Source of the DNA: Nocardioides caldifontis | Lineage (GTDB): Bacteria; Actinomycetota; Actinomycetes; Propionibacteriales; Nocardioidaceae | Assembly (NCBI RefSeq): GCF_008087345.1 | Contig: NZ_VHIB01000013.1 | Location: forward strand, 83,785-147,784 | Direction: 5' to 3' | DNA: 64,000 nt | Part shown: positions 43,232-51,295 of the stretch, piece after piece | Position numbering within the stretch: the stretch's first letter is position 1 | Layout of the letters: each line of letters opens with the position of its first letter | Position numbers and translations under genes: made by a program | The notes under the pieces: model-generated | What the model was told of the DNA's origin: nothing | The model's input: only the letters and a program-made list of their open reading frames with translations | The model's database searches: none

Positions 43232-43293
43232 GAGCACACCGTAGAACGACAGCTGCCCCGGGACCGAGCGTCGCGACGAAGTTCCACCCCCAG

Positions 43294-43317
43294 GGTTGAG
43301 GCGCCTCCTCCCTTGGG
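43294..43317. promoter_or_regulatory. shared element GGTTGAGGCGCC-N5-CCTTGGG, copy A
   Basis: It lies between the divergent kinase (43231) and membrane protein (43408). The same 12-mer and CCTTGGG recur at 44855-44883 in front of the other membrane protein, with a 10-nt spacer. Here it is about 50 bp upstream of a possible -10 TAGCGT (43367-43372), an activator position. Confidence 0.5.
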
Positions 43318-43407
43318 TGCAGCACGAGCGGCCCGGCGGTCGACGACAGCGGCTCGCCGCCGTCCCTAGCGTCGGGTCGGACCACTCACCGCCGGAAGGG
43401 ATCGACC

Positions 43408-44103
43408 ATGACCACGACCGTGTCCACCGAGCTACCACGACCGCGCACCGCTCGCTCGGGGCTCCAGGCAGCCGGCGCGGCCGGGGTCCTGAGCGCGCTG
43501 GTGATGCTGGGTGCTTTCCTCGTCCTGCCCCCGGACAGCGGAGGGACCTCGCCGGAAGACATCGCCGCCCGCTACGCCGAGGGCAGCGCGGGATACCTCA
43601 GGGCAGCGGCGCTGGAGACCCTCTCGACCGCGCTGTGCGCGCTGCTGGTCGCCGGCTTGGCCGCCTGGCTGCTCCCTCGACGACCCGTCGCCGCGTTCGC
43701 CGTCGCGGCCGGTGGCGTGGTGATGGTGACCTGCCAGCTGGCGGGATACGCCGCGATCGCGACCCTCGCCCAGGGCGCCGCCGAGTCGGCCGGCAACGAC
43801 GTCGTGACCGCGATCCACGACCTCTCGGCGCTGCTGTTCGTCGTGGGTTCCGCGGGGCTCGCCTTGCTCACCGGGGCTGTCGCGGCGGCTGGTCTGCGGG
43901 GCAGCCCGGTCCTCGCCGCCTGGAGCGTCGTCACCTGTTGCGCCGCGGCCGTCGGGTCGGTGGCCTTCGCGACGGACGGCCTGCTGTCGCCCCACGGCGA
44001 CCTCGGTTTCCTGGTTCTGGTGCTGCAGCTCGCGTGGACCGTCACGGCCGGGGTGACGCTGCTCCGTGGGTCGACGACCGACGGCCGCACGGCCCGGCGG
44101 TGA
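43408..44103 (+). CDS. polytopic membrane protein, DUF4386-like
   Basis: 231 residues with six hydrophobic helices and a short soluble segment after helix 1 (P-P-D-S-G-G-T-S-P-E-D-I-A-A-R-Y-A-E-G), a pattern seen in DUF4386-like proteins. No catalytic motif is visible. ATG has GGAAGGGA about 6 nt upstream. It is likely controlled by the adjacent system A. Confidence 0.75.
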   Translation: MTTTVSTELPRPRTARSGLQAAGAAGVLSALVMLGAFLVLPPDSGGTSPEDIAARYAEGSAGYLRAAALETLSTALCALLVAGLAAWLLPRRPVAAFAVAAGGVVMVTCQLAGYAAIATLAQGAAESAGNDVVTAIHDLSALLFVVGSAGLALLTGAVAAAGLRGSPVLAAWSVVTCCAAAVGSVAFATDGLLSPHGDLGFLVLVLQLAWTVTAGVTLLRGSTTDGRTARR

Positions 44104-44133
44104 GCCGGACCGTGCGGGTCTCCAGCGGGTCCG

Positions 44134-44823
44134 TCAGCGGTTCCATGCCGCGGGCTCCTCCGCGGTGGCCCGGTGCAGGGCGATCGAGACGACGGCGAGG
44201 AAGACCGTGGCGATGGCGCAGCCCCACCAGGTGATGCCGCTGACCGCGAACGCGACGAACGCCGCGACCGCCGCGACGAGCCCCCATGCCGGCGCCCGTC
44301 CAGCACGCCAGAGCGTGAGCGCGGCGAGCGGCAGGGACAGCATCAGCCCGATCATCCCGGGCATCGTGAAGACCGGGACACCCCACATCCCCTCCATCGT
44401 CTGCTGCACCTGCTCGACGCCTTCGGCACCGAAGCTCTGCCCGATGGCGGAGTCGTACCAGTCGCTGAAGAGCAGCCCGGGGAGGGTGGTCATCCCGGCG
44501 AAGCCGACGAACGCCGTCACGTTGGCGAACCAGGCGCCGCGGCCCCGCACGTACGGCGCGACCAGCAGCGCCGGGGCCATCCAGAAGGCGTAGGACCAGT
44601 GGAACCCGAGTGACTTCCACTGCAGGGGGCCGGGGTTGTCGGCGTACAGCCGGAACAGCTCCTTGCCGTCGAGCCCCACCGCCGGGTCGGCGTAGGCGCC
44701 GACGACGGCGAACAGGCCGGCGAGCACCGGCGAGGCAACGAGGAACCACCTCCGCACGGACAGGGCACCGGACCGGGGCGCGGCAGCAGCGGCCGGTGGC
44801 GGGGTGACGGTCTCGGTCGTCAT
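44134..44823 (-). CDS. polytopic membrane protein, unknown family
   Basis: 229 residues, about six membrane helices, with a conserved-looking aromatic segment L-G-F-H-W-S-Y-A-F-W-M-A-P and a loop G-L-L-F-S-D-W-Y-D-S-A-I-G-Q. Function unknown. The start at 44823 has AAGGAG 6-7 nt upstream, but that site lies partly in a hairpin (44833-44861). It lies directly downstream of the system B regulator and may be read both from that operon and from its own promoter. Confidence 0.75.
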   Translation of the reverse strand: MTTETVTPPPAAAAAPRSGALSVRRWFLVASPVLAGLFAVVGAYADPAVGLDGKELFRLYADNPGPLQWKSLGFHWSYAFWMAPALLVAPYVRGRGAWFANVTAFVGFAGMTTLPGLLFSDWYDSAIGQSFGAEGVEQVQQTMEGMWGVPVFTMPGMIGLMLSLPLAALTLWRAGRAPAWGLVAAVAAFVAFAVSGITWWGCAIATVFLAVVSIALHRATAEEPAAWNR

Positions 44824-44832
44824 TTCTTGTCT

Positions 44833-44861
44833 CCTTGGGACGAAGTAGCGATGTCCCAAGG
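44833..44861 (-). promoter_or_regulatory. leader hairpin that can cover the ribosome-binding site
   Basis: On the minus strand CCTTGGGAC and GTCCCAAGG form a perfect 9-bp stem with an 11-nt loop. The last bases of the right arm, AAGG, are the start of the AAGGAG site for the gene starting at 44823. It could act as a translational switch or, as DNA, as an operator. Confidence 0.5.
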
Positions 44862-44883
44862 CTCCCGTCGCGGCGCCTCAACC
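44855..44883. promoter_or_regulatory. shared element GGTTGAGGCGCC-N10-CCTTGGG, copy B
   Basis: Minus-strand reading toward the gene at 44823. The 12-mer is identical to copy A at 43294. The CCTTGGG half doubles as the left arm of the leader hairpin. Confidence 0.5.
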
Positions 44884-44910
44884 GGATCCGGCGCAGGACA
44901 GAGATCCGGC

Positions 44911-45597
44911 TCAGCCGTACGACGGATCCTGCTCCCCGGCAACCACGACGCCGTTCTCGTATGCGAACACCACGGCCTGCACCCGGTCACGCAGCCCGAG
45001 CTTGGCGAGGACGTTGCTGACGTGGGTCTTGGTGGTGCCCTCGGAGACGAAGAGCCGTTCGGAGATGTCCTGGTTCGAGAGCCCGCGGGCCAGCAGCCTC
45101 AGCACCTCCAGCTCGCGCGGCGTCAGGTGCTGCAGCCGCGCGTCCGGCGCGTTCCGGCGAGGGGCGGCGCGGTCGACGAACGCGTCGATCACCCGGCGGG
45201 TGATCTGCGGCGCCAGCAACGAATCGCCGGCCGCGACGACCCGGATCGCGTCGGCGAGCTCCTCCGCAGGTGCGTCCTTGAGGAGGAACCCCGACGCTCC
45301 CGCACGCAGTGCCTCGAAGACGTACTCATCGAGGTCGAACGTGGTCAGCACGATCACCCGCGTCGTGGCACCACCCTCCAGCAGCCGACGGGTCGCGGCG
45401 ATGCCGTCGAGCACCGGCATCCGGATGTCCATCAGCGTGACGTCCGGCGCCAGCCGGGCCACGACCTCCACCGCCTCCTCGCCGTTGCCTGCCTCGCCGA
45501 CCACCTCGAGCCCAGGCTCGGTCGACAGCAACGACCGGAAGCCGGCGCGCACCATCCCCTGGTCGTCCACCACCACCACGGTCGTCGGACCGGTCAC
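44911..45597 (-). CDS. LuxR/NarL-type response regulator, system B
   Basis: 228 residues. Receiver with V-V-V-D-D-Q, phosphoacceptor in D-V-T-L-M-D-I-R-M-P and K in L-L-K-D-A; C-terminal LuxR helix-turn-helix (L-T-P-R-E-L-E-V-L-R-L-L-A-R-G-L-S-N-Q-D). GTG overlaps the kinase stop (GTGA). Close paralogue of the system A regulator. Confidence 0.93.
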   Translation of the reverse strand: MTGPTTVVVVDDQGMVRAGFRSLLSTEPGLEVVGEAGNGEEAVEVVARLAPDVTLMDIRMPVLDGIAATRRLLEGGATTRVIVLTTFDLDEYVFEALRAGASGFLLKDAPAEELADAIRVVAAGDSLLAPQITRRVIDAFVDRAAPRRNAPDARLQHLTPRELEVLRLLARGLSNQDISERLFVSEGTTKTHVSNVLAKLGLRDRVQAVVFAYENGVVVAGEQDPSYG

Positions 45598-46775
45598 CGT
45601 CCCCTTGCCTCCCCCAGCGGCAACCTCGCCACCAGCCGCGCACCCCTCGGTCCGGCGTGCTCCAGCTCGACACGGCCCCCGTAGAGCGCCACCCTCTCGC
45701 GGATGCCGACGAGGCCGTGCCCCGGCGTACGACCCACCGTGGACGGCCCCCGGCCGTCGTCACGCACCTCGACGGTCAGCTCACTCTCCCCGTACTCGAT
45801 CGTGATCGTCACCATGGTCGCGTCCGCGTGGCGCAGCGCGTTGGTGAGCCCCTCCTGGGCGATCCGGTACGCCGCGAGGTCCAGCCCGGGCGGCAACGGC
45901 ACCGGCCGCCCCCGTTCGACGACCTCGATCCCCGGTCCCCCGGTCCCGACCGACGCCACGAGCCGGCGCAGCTCGCCCAGCCCGGGCTGGGGCGCCAGCG
46001 AGGCACTCTGCCCCTCCGTGCGGAGGACGCCGAACAACCTCCGCATCTCCGCGAGCGCCTCCCGGGCCGTGGCCTCGACCATCGCGAGGTCACGTGCCTC
46101 CTGCTCCTGACCGGGCCCCAGCCTGCGGCGTACCGCCTGGGTCTGGATCGTCACCACGCTGATCGAGTGGGACACGATGTCGTGGAGCTCGCGCGCGATC
46201 CGGCTTCGCTCCTCCGCAGCGGCCTCCTGGGCCTGCTGCTCCTGCACCCTCGCCCGTTCCTCGGCCTCCGCGACGGCGGCCTCAGCGAGCGCGGTGCGTC
46301 GCCGCAACCCCACCCCCAGCGCCCAGGGGCCCACGATGAAGACCGCGGCGGCGGCGACGTCGCTGGGCAGGAAGCCGTTCTGGAAGAACAACGTCCCGAG
46401 GAACGGGGTCAGGACGACCACCAGCCCCGACCAGCTGCGCGGCGGATCCGTCTCGGCGCCCACGGTGTAGCTGCAGAGCACGAGCGACAGGACGATCGTG
46501 AACTCGAAGGTCGGGTTGCTGACCATGTTGGAGACCACGACAAGCCCGGCGACCAGCTCGGGGTACTGCCGTCGCCAGGCCAGCGTCGCCAGCGGCAGCG
46601 CCGAGAGCAGGGTGTGCTGGAGCGCGGACTCCATCGTGTCGTAGGTGACCAGCTCCGAGACGGCCAGCGTCACGAACACGAGCGCTATCGCGACGTCCAC
46701 GTGCGGTGGGCGGCGCGGGAACCACCACGGACGCGGGTCGTCCGCCGCCGCCCGCTCGGTCACTTGCTGCTGCAC
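45594..46775 (-). CDS. HisKA_3 sensor histidine kinase, system B
   Basis: 393 residues. About five membrane helices with minimal outside loops, then a coiled coil, phosphoacceptor helix R-I-A-R-E-L-H-D-I-V-S-H-S-I-S and HATPase with N-A-L-R-H-A and G-H-G-L-V-G-I-R-E-R. The GTG at 46775 has TAGCGT at 46782-46787, 6 nt upstream, and no ribosome-binding site: a leaderless start like system A. Intramembrane-sensing kinases of this type often respond to envelope stress (family knowledge). Confidence 0.92.
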   Translation of the reverse strand: MQQQVTERAAADDPRPWWFPRRPPHVDVAIALVFVTLAVSELVTYDTMESALQHTLLSALPLATLAWRRQYPELVAGLVVVSNMVSNPTFEFTIVLSLVLCSYTVGAETDPPRSWSGLVVVLTPFLGTLFFQNGFLPSDVAAAAVFIVGPWALGVGLRRRTALAEAAVAEAEERARVQEQQAQEAAAEERSRIARELHDIVSHSISVVTIQTQAVRRRLGPGQEQEARDLAMVEATAREALAEMRRLFGVLRTEGQSASLAPQPGLGELRRLVASVGTGGPGIEVVERGRPVPLPPGLDLAAYRIAQEGLTNALRHADATMVTITIEYGESELTVEVRDDGRGPSTVGRTPGHGLVGIRERVALYGGRVELEHAGPRGARLVARLPLGEARGR

Positions 46776-46868
46776 GGGGTGACGCTAGGCCACCGGACCC
46801 CATGACGGCATCGGTCGCGCGACCGATTCGCCGTGTCGCCTGTCGGCGGGGGCTGCGACCATGGACGG

Positions 46869-47222
46869 GTGACGGGCTGCTCGATCGCCGACTTGTTCGA
46901 CCTCGCCGACCAGCTGCCGCAGGTCACCAGGGACGACAACGGCCGCTACTGGCGGCTCGCGGTCACCGGGCGCACGTTCGGGTACCTCTGGGAGCCGACG
47001 CGCACGGTCGGGCTGAAACAGACCCTCGCCGAGCAGCTCGCCCTGGTCGCCGAGCGGCCGGAGACCTTCGAGGTGCAGTTCACCTCCGGCGCCTTCGGCT
47101 GGGTGGTGGTGCACCTGGAGGGAGTCGAGCGGGACGAGCTGGCCGAGCTCACCTTCGAGGCGTGGCGGCTGACCGCCCCGGCCCTCCTCCTCGAGGAGCG
47201 CGGCGACGTCCTGCCCCGGTGA
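46869..47222 (+). CDS. MmcQ/YjbR family protein
   Basis: 117 residues. Small alpha/beta protein with the CyaY-like fold of the MmcQ/YjbR family (L-P-Q-V-T-R-D-D ... F-G-Y-L-W-E ... F-G-W-V-V-V-H-L). DNA binding has been suggested for the family. The GTG at 46869 has GACCAT 6 nt upstream and no ribosome-binding site; an in-frame start at 46833 is less likely. Confidence 0.82.
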   Translation: MTGCSIADLFDLADQLPQVTRDDNGRYWRLAVTGRTFGYLWEPTRTVGLKQTLAEQLALVAERPETFEVQFTSGAFGWVVVHLEGVERDELAELTFEAWRLTAPALLLEERGDVLPR

Positions 47223-47307
47223 GCGCCACTTCGGACGCTGGGTCGCCGACCAGGCAGCCTGACCCGCGAAGGGTTTCGAGGTGCCGGGCAGCGCGCACGC
47301 TTTCCGC

Positions 47308-48129
47308 ATGGGTGAGATCCGAGTCGGCATCTCCGGCTGGACGTATGCCGGGTGGCGAGGTGACTTCTACCCGAAGGGGCTGACCCAGAAGAAGGAGCTC
47401 GCGTACGCCGCCGAGCGGCTGACGTCGGTAGAGATCAACGGGTCCTTCTACTCCCTGCAGCGGCCGTCGTCGTACACCACCTGGCGGGAGCAGACGCCGG
47501 ACGACTTCGTCTTCGCGGTCAAGGGCGGCCGGTTCATCACCCACATGAAGAAGCTCCGCGGCGTCGAGACCGCGCTCGCGAACTTCTTCGCCTCGGGCGT
47601 GCTCGCGCTCGGCCCCAAGCTCGGGCCGGTCCTGTGGCAGCTCCCCGAGAACCTGCCGTACGACGAGGCGCGGCTTGAGGCGTTCTTCGCGCTGCTCCCC
47701 CGGACGACCACGGAGGCCGCCGTGCTGGCCAAGGAGCACGACGCCAAGGTGCCCGACGACCGCGCGCACACCGAGGCCGACGCCGAGCGGCCGCTGCGCC
47801 ACTGCCTGGAGTTCCGGAGCGCGACGTACTGCACCGACGAGGCGTTCGACCTGATGCGCCGCCACGACATCGGCTGCGTCGTCGCCGACACCGCCGGCAA
47901 GTGGCCGATGGCCGAGGCGGTGACGAGCGACTTCGTCTACGTGCGGCTGCACGGCGACACCGAGCTCTACACGAGCGGCTACAGCCCCGAGGCGCTCGAC
48001 CGGTGGGCCGGGAAGTGCCTCGGGTGGGCCGGTCAGGGGGACGTCTACGTCTACTTCGACAACGACGCGAAGGGGTTCGCACCGCACGACGCGGTGGGGC
48101 TGCTCGAGCGGGTGCGTCAGAAGGCGTAG
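47308..48129 (+). CDS. DUF72 family TIM-barrel protein
   Basis: 273 residues. The DUF72 signature G-I-S-G-W-T-Y-A-G-W-R-G-D-F-Y-P is at the N-terminus; G-P-V-L-W-Q-L-P lies mid-protein and F-V-Y-V-R-L-H-G near the C-terminus. Function unknown (YecE-like). ATG at 47308 with CACGCT 6 nt upstream, leaderless type. Its end overlaps the SplB-like gene by 13 bp. Confidence 0.9.
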   Translation: MGEIRVGISGWTYAGWRGDFYPKGLTQKKELAYAAERLTSVEINGSFYSLQRPSSYTTWREQTPDDFVFAVKGGRFITHMKKLRGVETALANFFASGVLALGPKLGPVLWQLPENLPYDEARLEAFFALLPRTTTEAAVLAKEHDAKVPDDRAHTEADAERPLRHCLEFRSATYCTDEAFDLMRRHDIGCVVADTAGKWPMAEAVTSDFVYVRLHGDTELYTSGYSPEALDRWAGKCLGWAGQGDVYVYFDNDAKGFAPHDAVGLLERVRQKA

Positions 48130-49190
48130 CGGACGCGGCAGTACGGCACCTTCTCCGCCATCAGGTCGGTCAGCCGGCTGACCCAGGTGCCCTTCCACGG
48201 CGACTTGTACCGCACGTTCCACTGCCCGCTCTGGCTCCGCTTCGCCTGCTGGAGGTCGGGCCGCCAGAGCAGCTCCTCGCCGCGCGGGTGCCAGCCGAGG
48301 TTGACCTCGTGGAGCCCCTCGTTGTGGGTGAGGAAGATGACCTCGGCCGCGAGCTGCGCCTTCGACGCGGCGTTCGTGCCCGCGTCGATCTGCTCGAAGA
48401 GCTCGGCCCACTCCTCGAGCCACCCCTCGTGCACGACGACCGGGCTGAAGTTGAGGTGCACCTCGTAGCCGGCCTCGACGAAGTCGTCGATCGCTGCGAT
48501 CCGGTCGGTGATCTTGGAGGTGCGGATGTCGAGCTGCTTCGAGATCCGTTCGGGCATCAGTGAGAACCGCACCCGGGTGCCGCCGCGCGGGTCGTAGTCG
48601 AGGAGGTCGCGGTTGACGAGCTTGGTGGCGAAGCTCGCCTTCGCGTTCGGCAGCCGAGCGAACAGCGAGACCAGGTCGCGCACGTTGTCGGAGACCATCG
48701 CGTCCACGGAACAGTCGCCGTTCTCCCCGATGTCGTAGACCCAGTCGACCGGGTCGCACTGGTTGGGCTCGGGCTTCGCGCCCTGCCGGCCGGCATGCCG
48801 CTCGAGGTAGCCGGTGATCTGCTCGATGTTGGCGAAGACCGTGATCGGGTTGGCGAACCCCTTGCGTCGCGGCACGTAGCAGTAGGAGCAGGCCATCGCG
48901 CAGCCGTTCGAGGTCGACGGCGCGATGAAGTCGCTCGACCGCTCGTTGCGGCGCGCGGTCAGCGACTTCTTCACCCCGAGGACGAGCACCTCGCGCTTGT
49001 TGCGTACCCACTCGGAGACGTTTCCCTCGTTGCCGTAGAGCCCCGGGATCGCCTGGTGCGACAGCACCTCGATCCGCTCCGCGTCCGGGTGGCGCTCGAG
49101 CACCTGCCGGGCCCGCGGCAGCTCCTCCACCCCGCGTTCGAGGTAGATCGTCCGGACGTCGAGGAGTCGGTCGGCGAGGTCGGTACGCAC
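48117..49190 (-). CDS. spore photoproduct lyase-like radical SAM protein
   Basis: 357 residues. The radical SAM cluster motif is C-A-M-A-C-S-Y-C-Y (C-x3-C-x2-C). The N-terminal R-T-I-Y-L-E-R-G-V-E-E-L-P-R-A-R and the overall length match the spore photoproduct lyase family, which repairs the UV thymine dimer specific to spores in Bacillus. No sporulation genes are nearby, so its substrate here may be different. The GTG at 49190 has no ribosome-binding site; the bases before it are the complement of a + strand AGGAGGAG. Confidence 0.87.
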   Translation of the reverse strand: MRTDLADRLLDVRTIYLERGVEELPRARQVLERHPDAERIEVLSHQAIPGLYGNEGNVSEWVRNKREVLVLGVKKSLTARRNERSSDFIAPSTSNGCAMACSYCYVPRRKGFANPITVFANIEQITGYLERHAGRQGAKPEPNQCDPVDWVYDIGENGDCSVDAMVSDNVRDLVSLFARLPNAKASFATKLVNRDLLDYDPRGGTRVRFSLMPERISKQLDIRTSKITDRIAAIDDFVEAGYEVHLNFSPVVVHEGWLEEWAELFEQIDAGTNAASKAQLAAEVIFLTHNEGLHEVNLGWHPRGEELLWRPDLQQAKRSQSGQWNVRYKSPWKGTWVSRLTDLMAEKVPYCRVRYAF

Positions 49191-49204
49191 AGGAGGAGAA
49201 CGCC

Positions 49205-49264
49205 GTGGCGGAGGCGGCCATTCCAGGAGGAAGAGCTCGAAAACCTCAGACGGAGGGCCCCTGA
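49205..49264 (+). CDS. possible 19-residue peptide with strong ribosome-binding site
   Basis: AGGAGGAG (49191-49198), six bases, then GTG opens 19 codons (VAEAAIPGGRARKPQTEGP) ending with TGA inside the loop of a strong hairpin. The spacing and terminator look like a real small gene, but no promoter was identified and the peptide is not recognised. It abuts the divergent SplB-like start, so one promoter must overlap the other gene. Confidence 0.25.
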   Translation: MAEAAIPGGRARKPQTEGP

Positions 49265-49276
49265 CGGGGCCCTCCG
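49251..49276. terminator. terminator-like hairpin in the SplB-like upstream region
   Basis: A perfect 11-bp stem CGGAGGGCCCC / GGGGCCCTCCG with loop TGAC. On + it ends the 19-codon frame. On - it lies about 60 nt upstream of the SplB-like gene and is followed by a TTTT run, so it could attenuate that gene. Confidence 0.55.
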
Positions 49277-49468
49277 CATCCTGGGAGACGCCGGGAGGAA
49301 CTGGGAGTGGCACGGTGCGGAGCGGAACCTGGGAGAGAAGCTTCGCGGCCGATCGTCCCGACACCACGACTGTGCCAAAGTTCGGCGCCGAGAACCAGTC
49401 AAATCGGACACAGGTCATCGCACTGCATGTTTGTGCAAACCTCGCCGGGCTCCGGGGACAATGGGGCG

Positions 49469-50665
49469 GTGACCGTGCTCGTGGACCCGCCCAACGCCGC
49501 GGGCCACGGGCGGCTCTGGTCCCACGTGGCCAGCGACGAGTCCTTCGAGGAGCTGCACGCCTTCGCAGCGGCGCTCGGCGTGCCCCGCCGGGGGTTCGAC
49601 CGCGACCACTACGACGTGCCGGCGGAGTGGTACGAGCGGCTGCTGGCCGCCGGCGCCGTGCCGGTGTCCTCCCGCGAGCTCCTCGAGCGGCTCCGGAAGG
49701 CCGGGCTCCGTCGCCCGAAGATGTGGACCCCGGTCCCCCGACGCCCCGGCGCCACGTTGCTCCGGCCCCCGCGGCTCCGCGACGGCGACGTCGTCGCGGT
49801 CGTGCAGCCGGCCGGGCCGGTCGAGCCGGCGCGGCTCGCCGCCGGGGTCGAGGTGCTGCGCGGCTGGGGCCTGGAGGTACGCCCGACCGGGCAGCTCACC
49901 GAGCCACCCGCCGACCCACCGCTCCCCTACCTCGCCGCCGACGACGGCCGCCGCGCCGCCGAGCTGGTCGCCGCCTGGACCGACCTGGACGTCAAGGCGG
50001 TGTGGGCGACGCGCGGCGGCTACGGCACCCAGCGGCTGCTCGACCTCCTCGACTGGGAGCTGCTCGGAGCCTCGTCACCACGGCTCCTCGTCGGGTTCTC
50101 CGACGTCACCGCCCTCCACCAGGCGGTCGCCGCGCGGCTCGGCACCGCGACCCTGCACGCCCCCGGGATCGCGGCGCTCGGCGACGCCGACGAGGCGACC
50201 CGTGACCAGGTGCGGCGCGCGGTGATGGGCTGCGAGGCAGTCGAGCTCGTCGGCACCCCGAACGGGACGAGCGGGGGCACCGTCGAGGGCGTCGTCGTCG
50301 GCGGCAACCTGACGCTGCTGGCGACCTCGGCCGGGACCGGCCTCGTCCACCCGGCCCAGGGCGGCATCGCGGTGCTCGAGGACGTCGGCGAGGCGCCGTA
50401 CCGGATCGACCGGGCGCTCACGCAGCTGCTCCGCAGCGGGTGGTTCCAGGGGGTCCGCGGCGTGGCGCTCGGGGCGTTCACCCGGTGCGGCGACCCCGCG
50501 CTCGTCCGACAGGTGCTCGACGAGCGGCTCGGGACGTTGGGGGTGCCGGTCGTCCACGACCTGCCGTTCGGCCACGTGCCCGGGAACCGACCGGTGCCGC
50601 TCGGAGCGGCGGCCACCCTCGACGCGCGCGCGGGCCGGCTGACCGTCAGGTCGTGCCTCCGCTGA
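49469..50665 (+). CDS. DUF4031 domain fused to S66 LD-carboxypeptidase
   Basis: 398 residues. Residues 1-85 form a DUF4031 domain (V-L-V-D-P-P-N-A-A-G-H-G-R-L-W-S-H), usually a separate small protein. Residues about 100-398 are an LdcA/MccF-like serine carboxypeptidase (V-A-V-V-Q-P-A-G-P-V, nucleophile region V-G-F-S-D-V-T-A, E-D-V-G-E-A-P-Y-R-I-D), which trims D-Ala from muropeptides or cleaves acylated peptides. The GTG at 49469 has GACAAT at 49457-49462, 6 nt upstream: leaderless type. Confidence 0.88.
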   Translation: MTVLVDPPNAAGHGRLWSHVASDESFEELHAFAAALGVPRRGFDRDHYDVPAEWYERLLAAGAVPVSSRELLERLRKAGLRRPKMWTPVPRRPGATLLRPPRLRDGDVVAVVQPAGPVEPARLAAGVEVLRGWGLEVRPTGQLTEPPADPPLPYLAADDGRRAAELVAAWTDLDVKAVWATRGGYGTQRLLDLLDWELLGASSPRLLVGFSDVTALHQAVAARLGTATLHAPGIAALGDADEATRDQVRRAVMGCEAVELVGTPNGTSGGTVEGVVVGGNLTLLATSAGTGLVHPAQGGIAVLEDVGEAPYRIDRALTQLLRSGWFQGVRGVALGAFTRCGDPALVRQVLDERLGTLGVPVVHDLPFGHVPGNRPVPLGAAATLDARAGRLTVRSCLR

Positions 50666-51275
50666 GCCCGCTCCGAGGCTCCAGCCCCGCCAGCTCGGCC
50701 TCGACGTTGCGTCTCGCCACGTCCTCCCAACGGTCGTGGCCGTGGTCGGTCCGGAAGAGCCGGTCGGCGGCGAGCAGCTCCCGGAGCACGGCCGCCCGCC
50801 CGATCGCGAACTGGTCGTCGGGGACGTGGGCGTACTCGCGCCGCACTGCCGCGACGTAGTCGGCGTAGCGCTGCGGCGGCCGCGCGAGCACCGCGAGGTC
50901 CGCGTCGCTCAGCGCGGCCCCGTTGCGGTCGGCGCCGGCGGGGTCGTGGTGCTCGGTCATCCGCACCAGCCGCGCGACCTCGGCGACGACACCGGCGTCC
51001 ACGTCGACCACGGCCAGGGCCTCCTCGGCCCACCGGGCCGAGCGCTCCTCGTCGTCGGGCCGGCCGTCGTGCACGGCATCGTGGAACCAGGCGGCCAGCC
51101 GGACGGGGACGGCGTCGAAGGGCGTCCCTGCCTCTGCGAGCTCGTCGAGCCGGTCGAGGACCTCGACCAGGTGGCGCAGGTCGTGGTAGCTGCGCCGCGG
51201 TTCGCCGTACGCCGCGACGAGCCGCGCGGCCAGGTCGTCCCCCTCGTCGAGGGGCCAGCGGGCGAGGAGCTGCAC
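50646..51275 (-). CDS. HD-domain metal-dependent hydrolase
   Basis: 209 residues. HD superfamily pattern: Y-H-D-L-R-H-L near the N-terminus, A-A-W-F-H-D-A-V-H-D and a later M-T-E-H-H-D, providing the metal ligands. Substrate unknown; phosphohydrolases of nucleotides are typical. The GTG at 51275 matches the L-L-A-R-W-P-L family start. Its 3' end overlaps the carboxypeptidase gene by 20 bp. Confidence 0.82.
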   Translation of the reverse strand: MQLLARWPLDEGDDLAARLVAAYGEPRRSYHDLRHLVEVLDRLDELAEAGTPFDAVPVRLAAWFHDAVHDGRPDDEERSARWAEEALAVVDVDAGVVAEVARLVRMTEHHDPAGADRNGAALSDADLAVLARPPQRYADYVAAVRREYAHVPDDQFAIGRAAVLRELLAADRLFRTDHGHDRWEDVARRNVEAELAGLEPRSGLSGGTT

Positions 51276-51295
51276 CCGCCCATCGAAGCCGAGGG

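Noticed and set aside
49429..49440. GTTTG-TG-CAAAC as RamB-type site
   Set aside because: Short arms and no regulator nearby; too weak to report as a feature.
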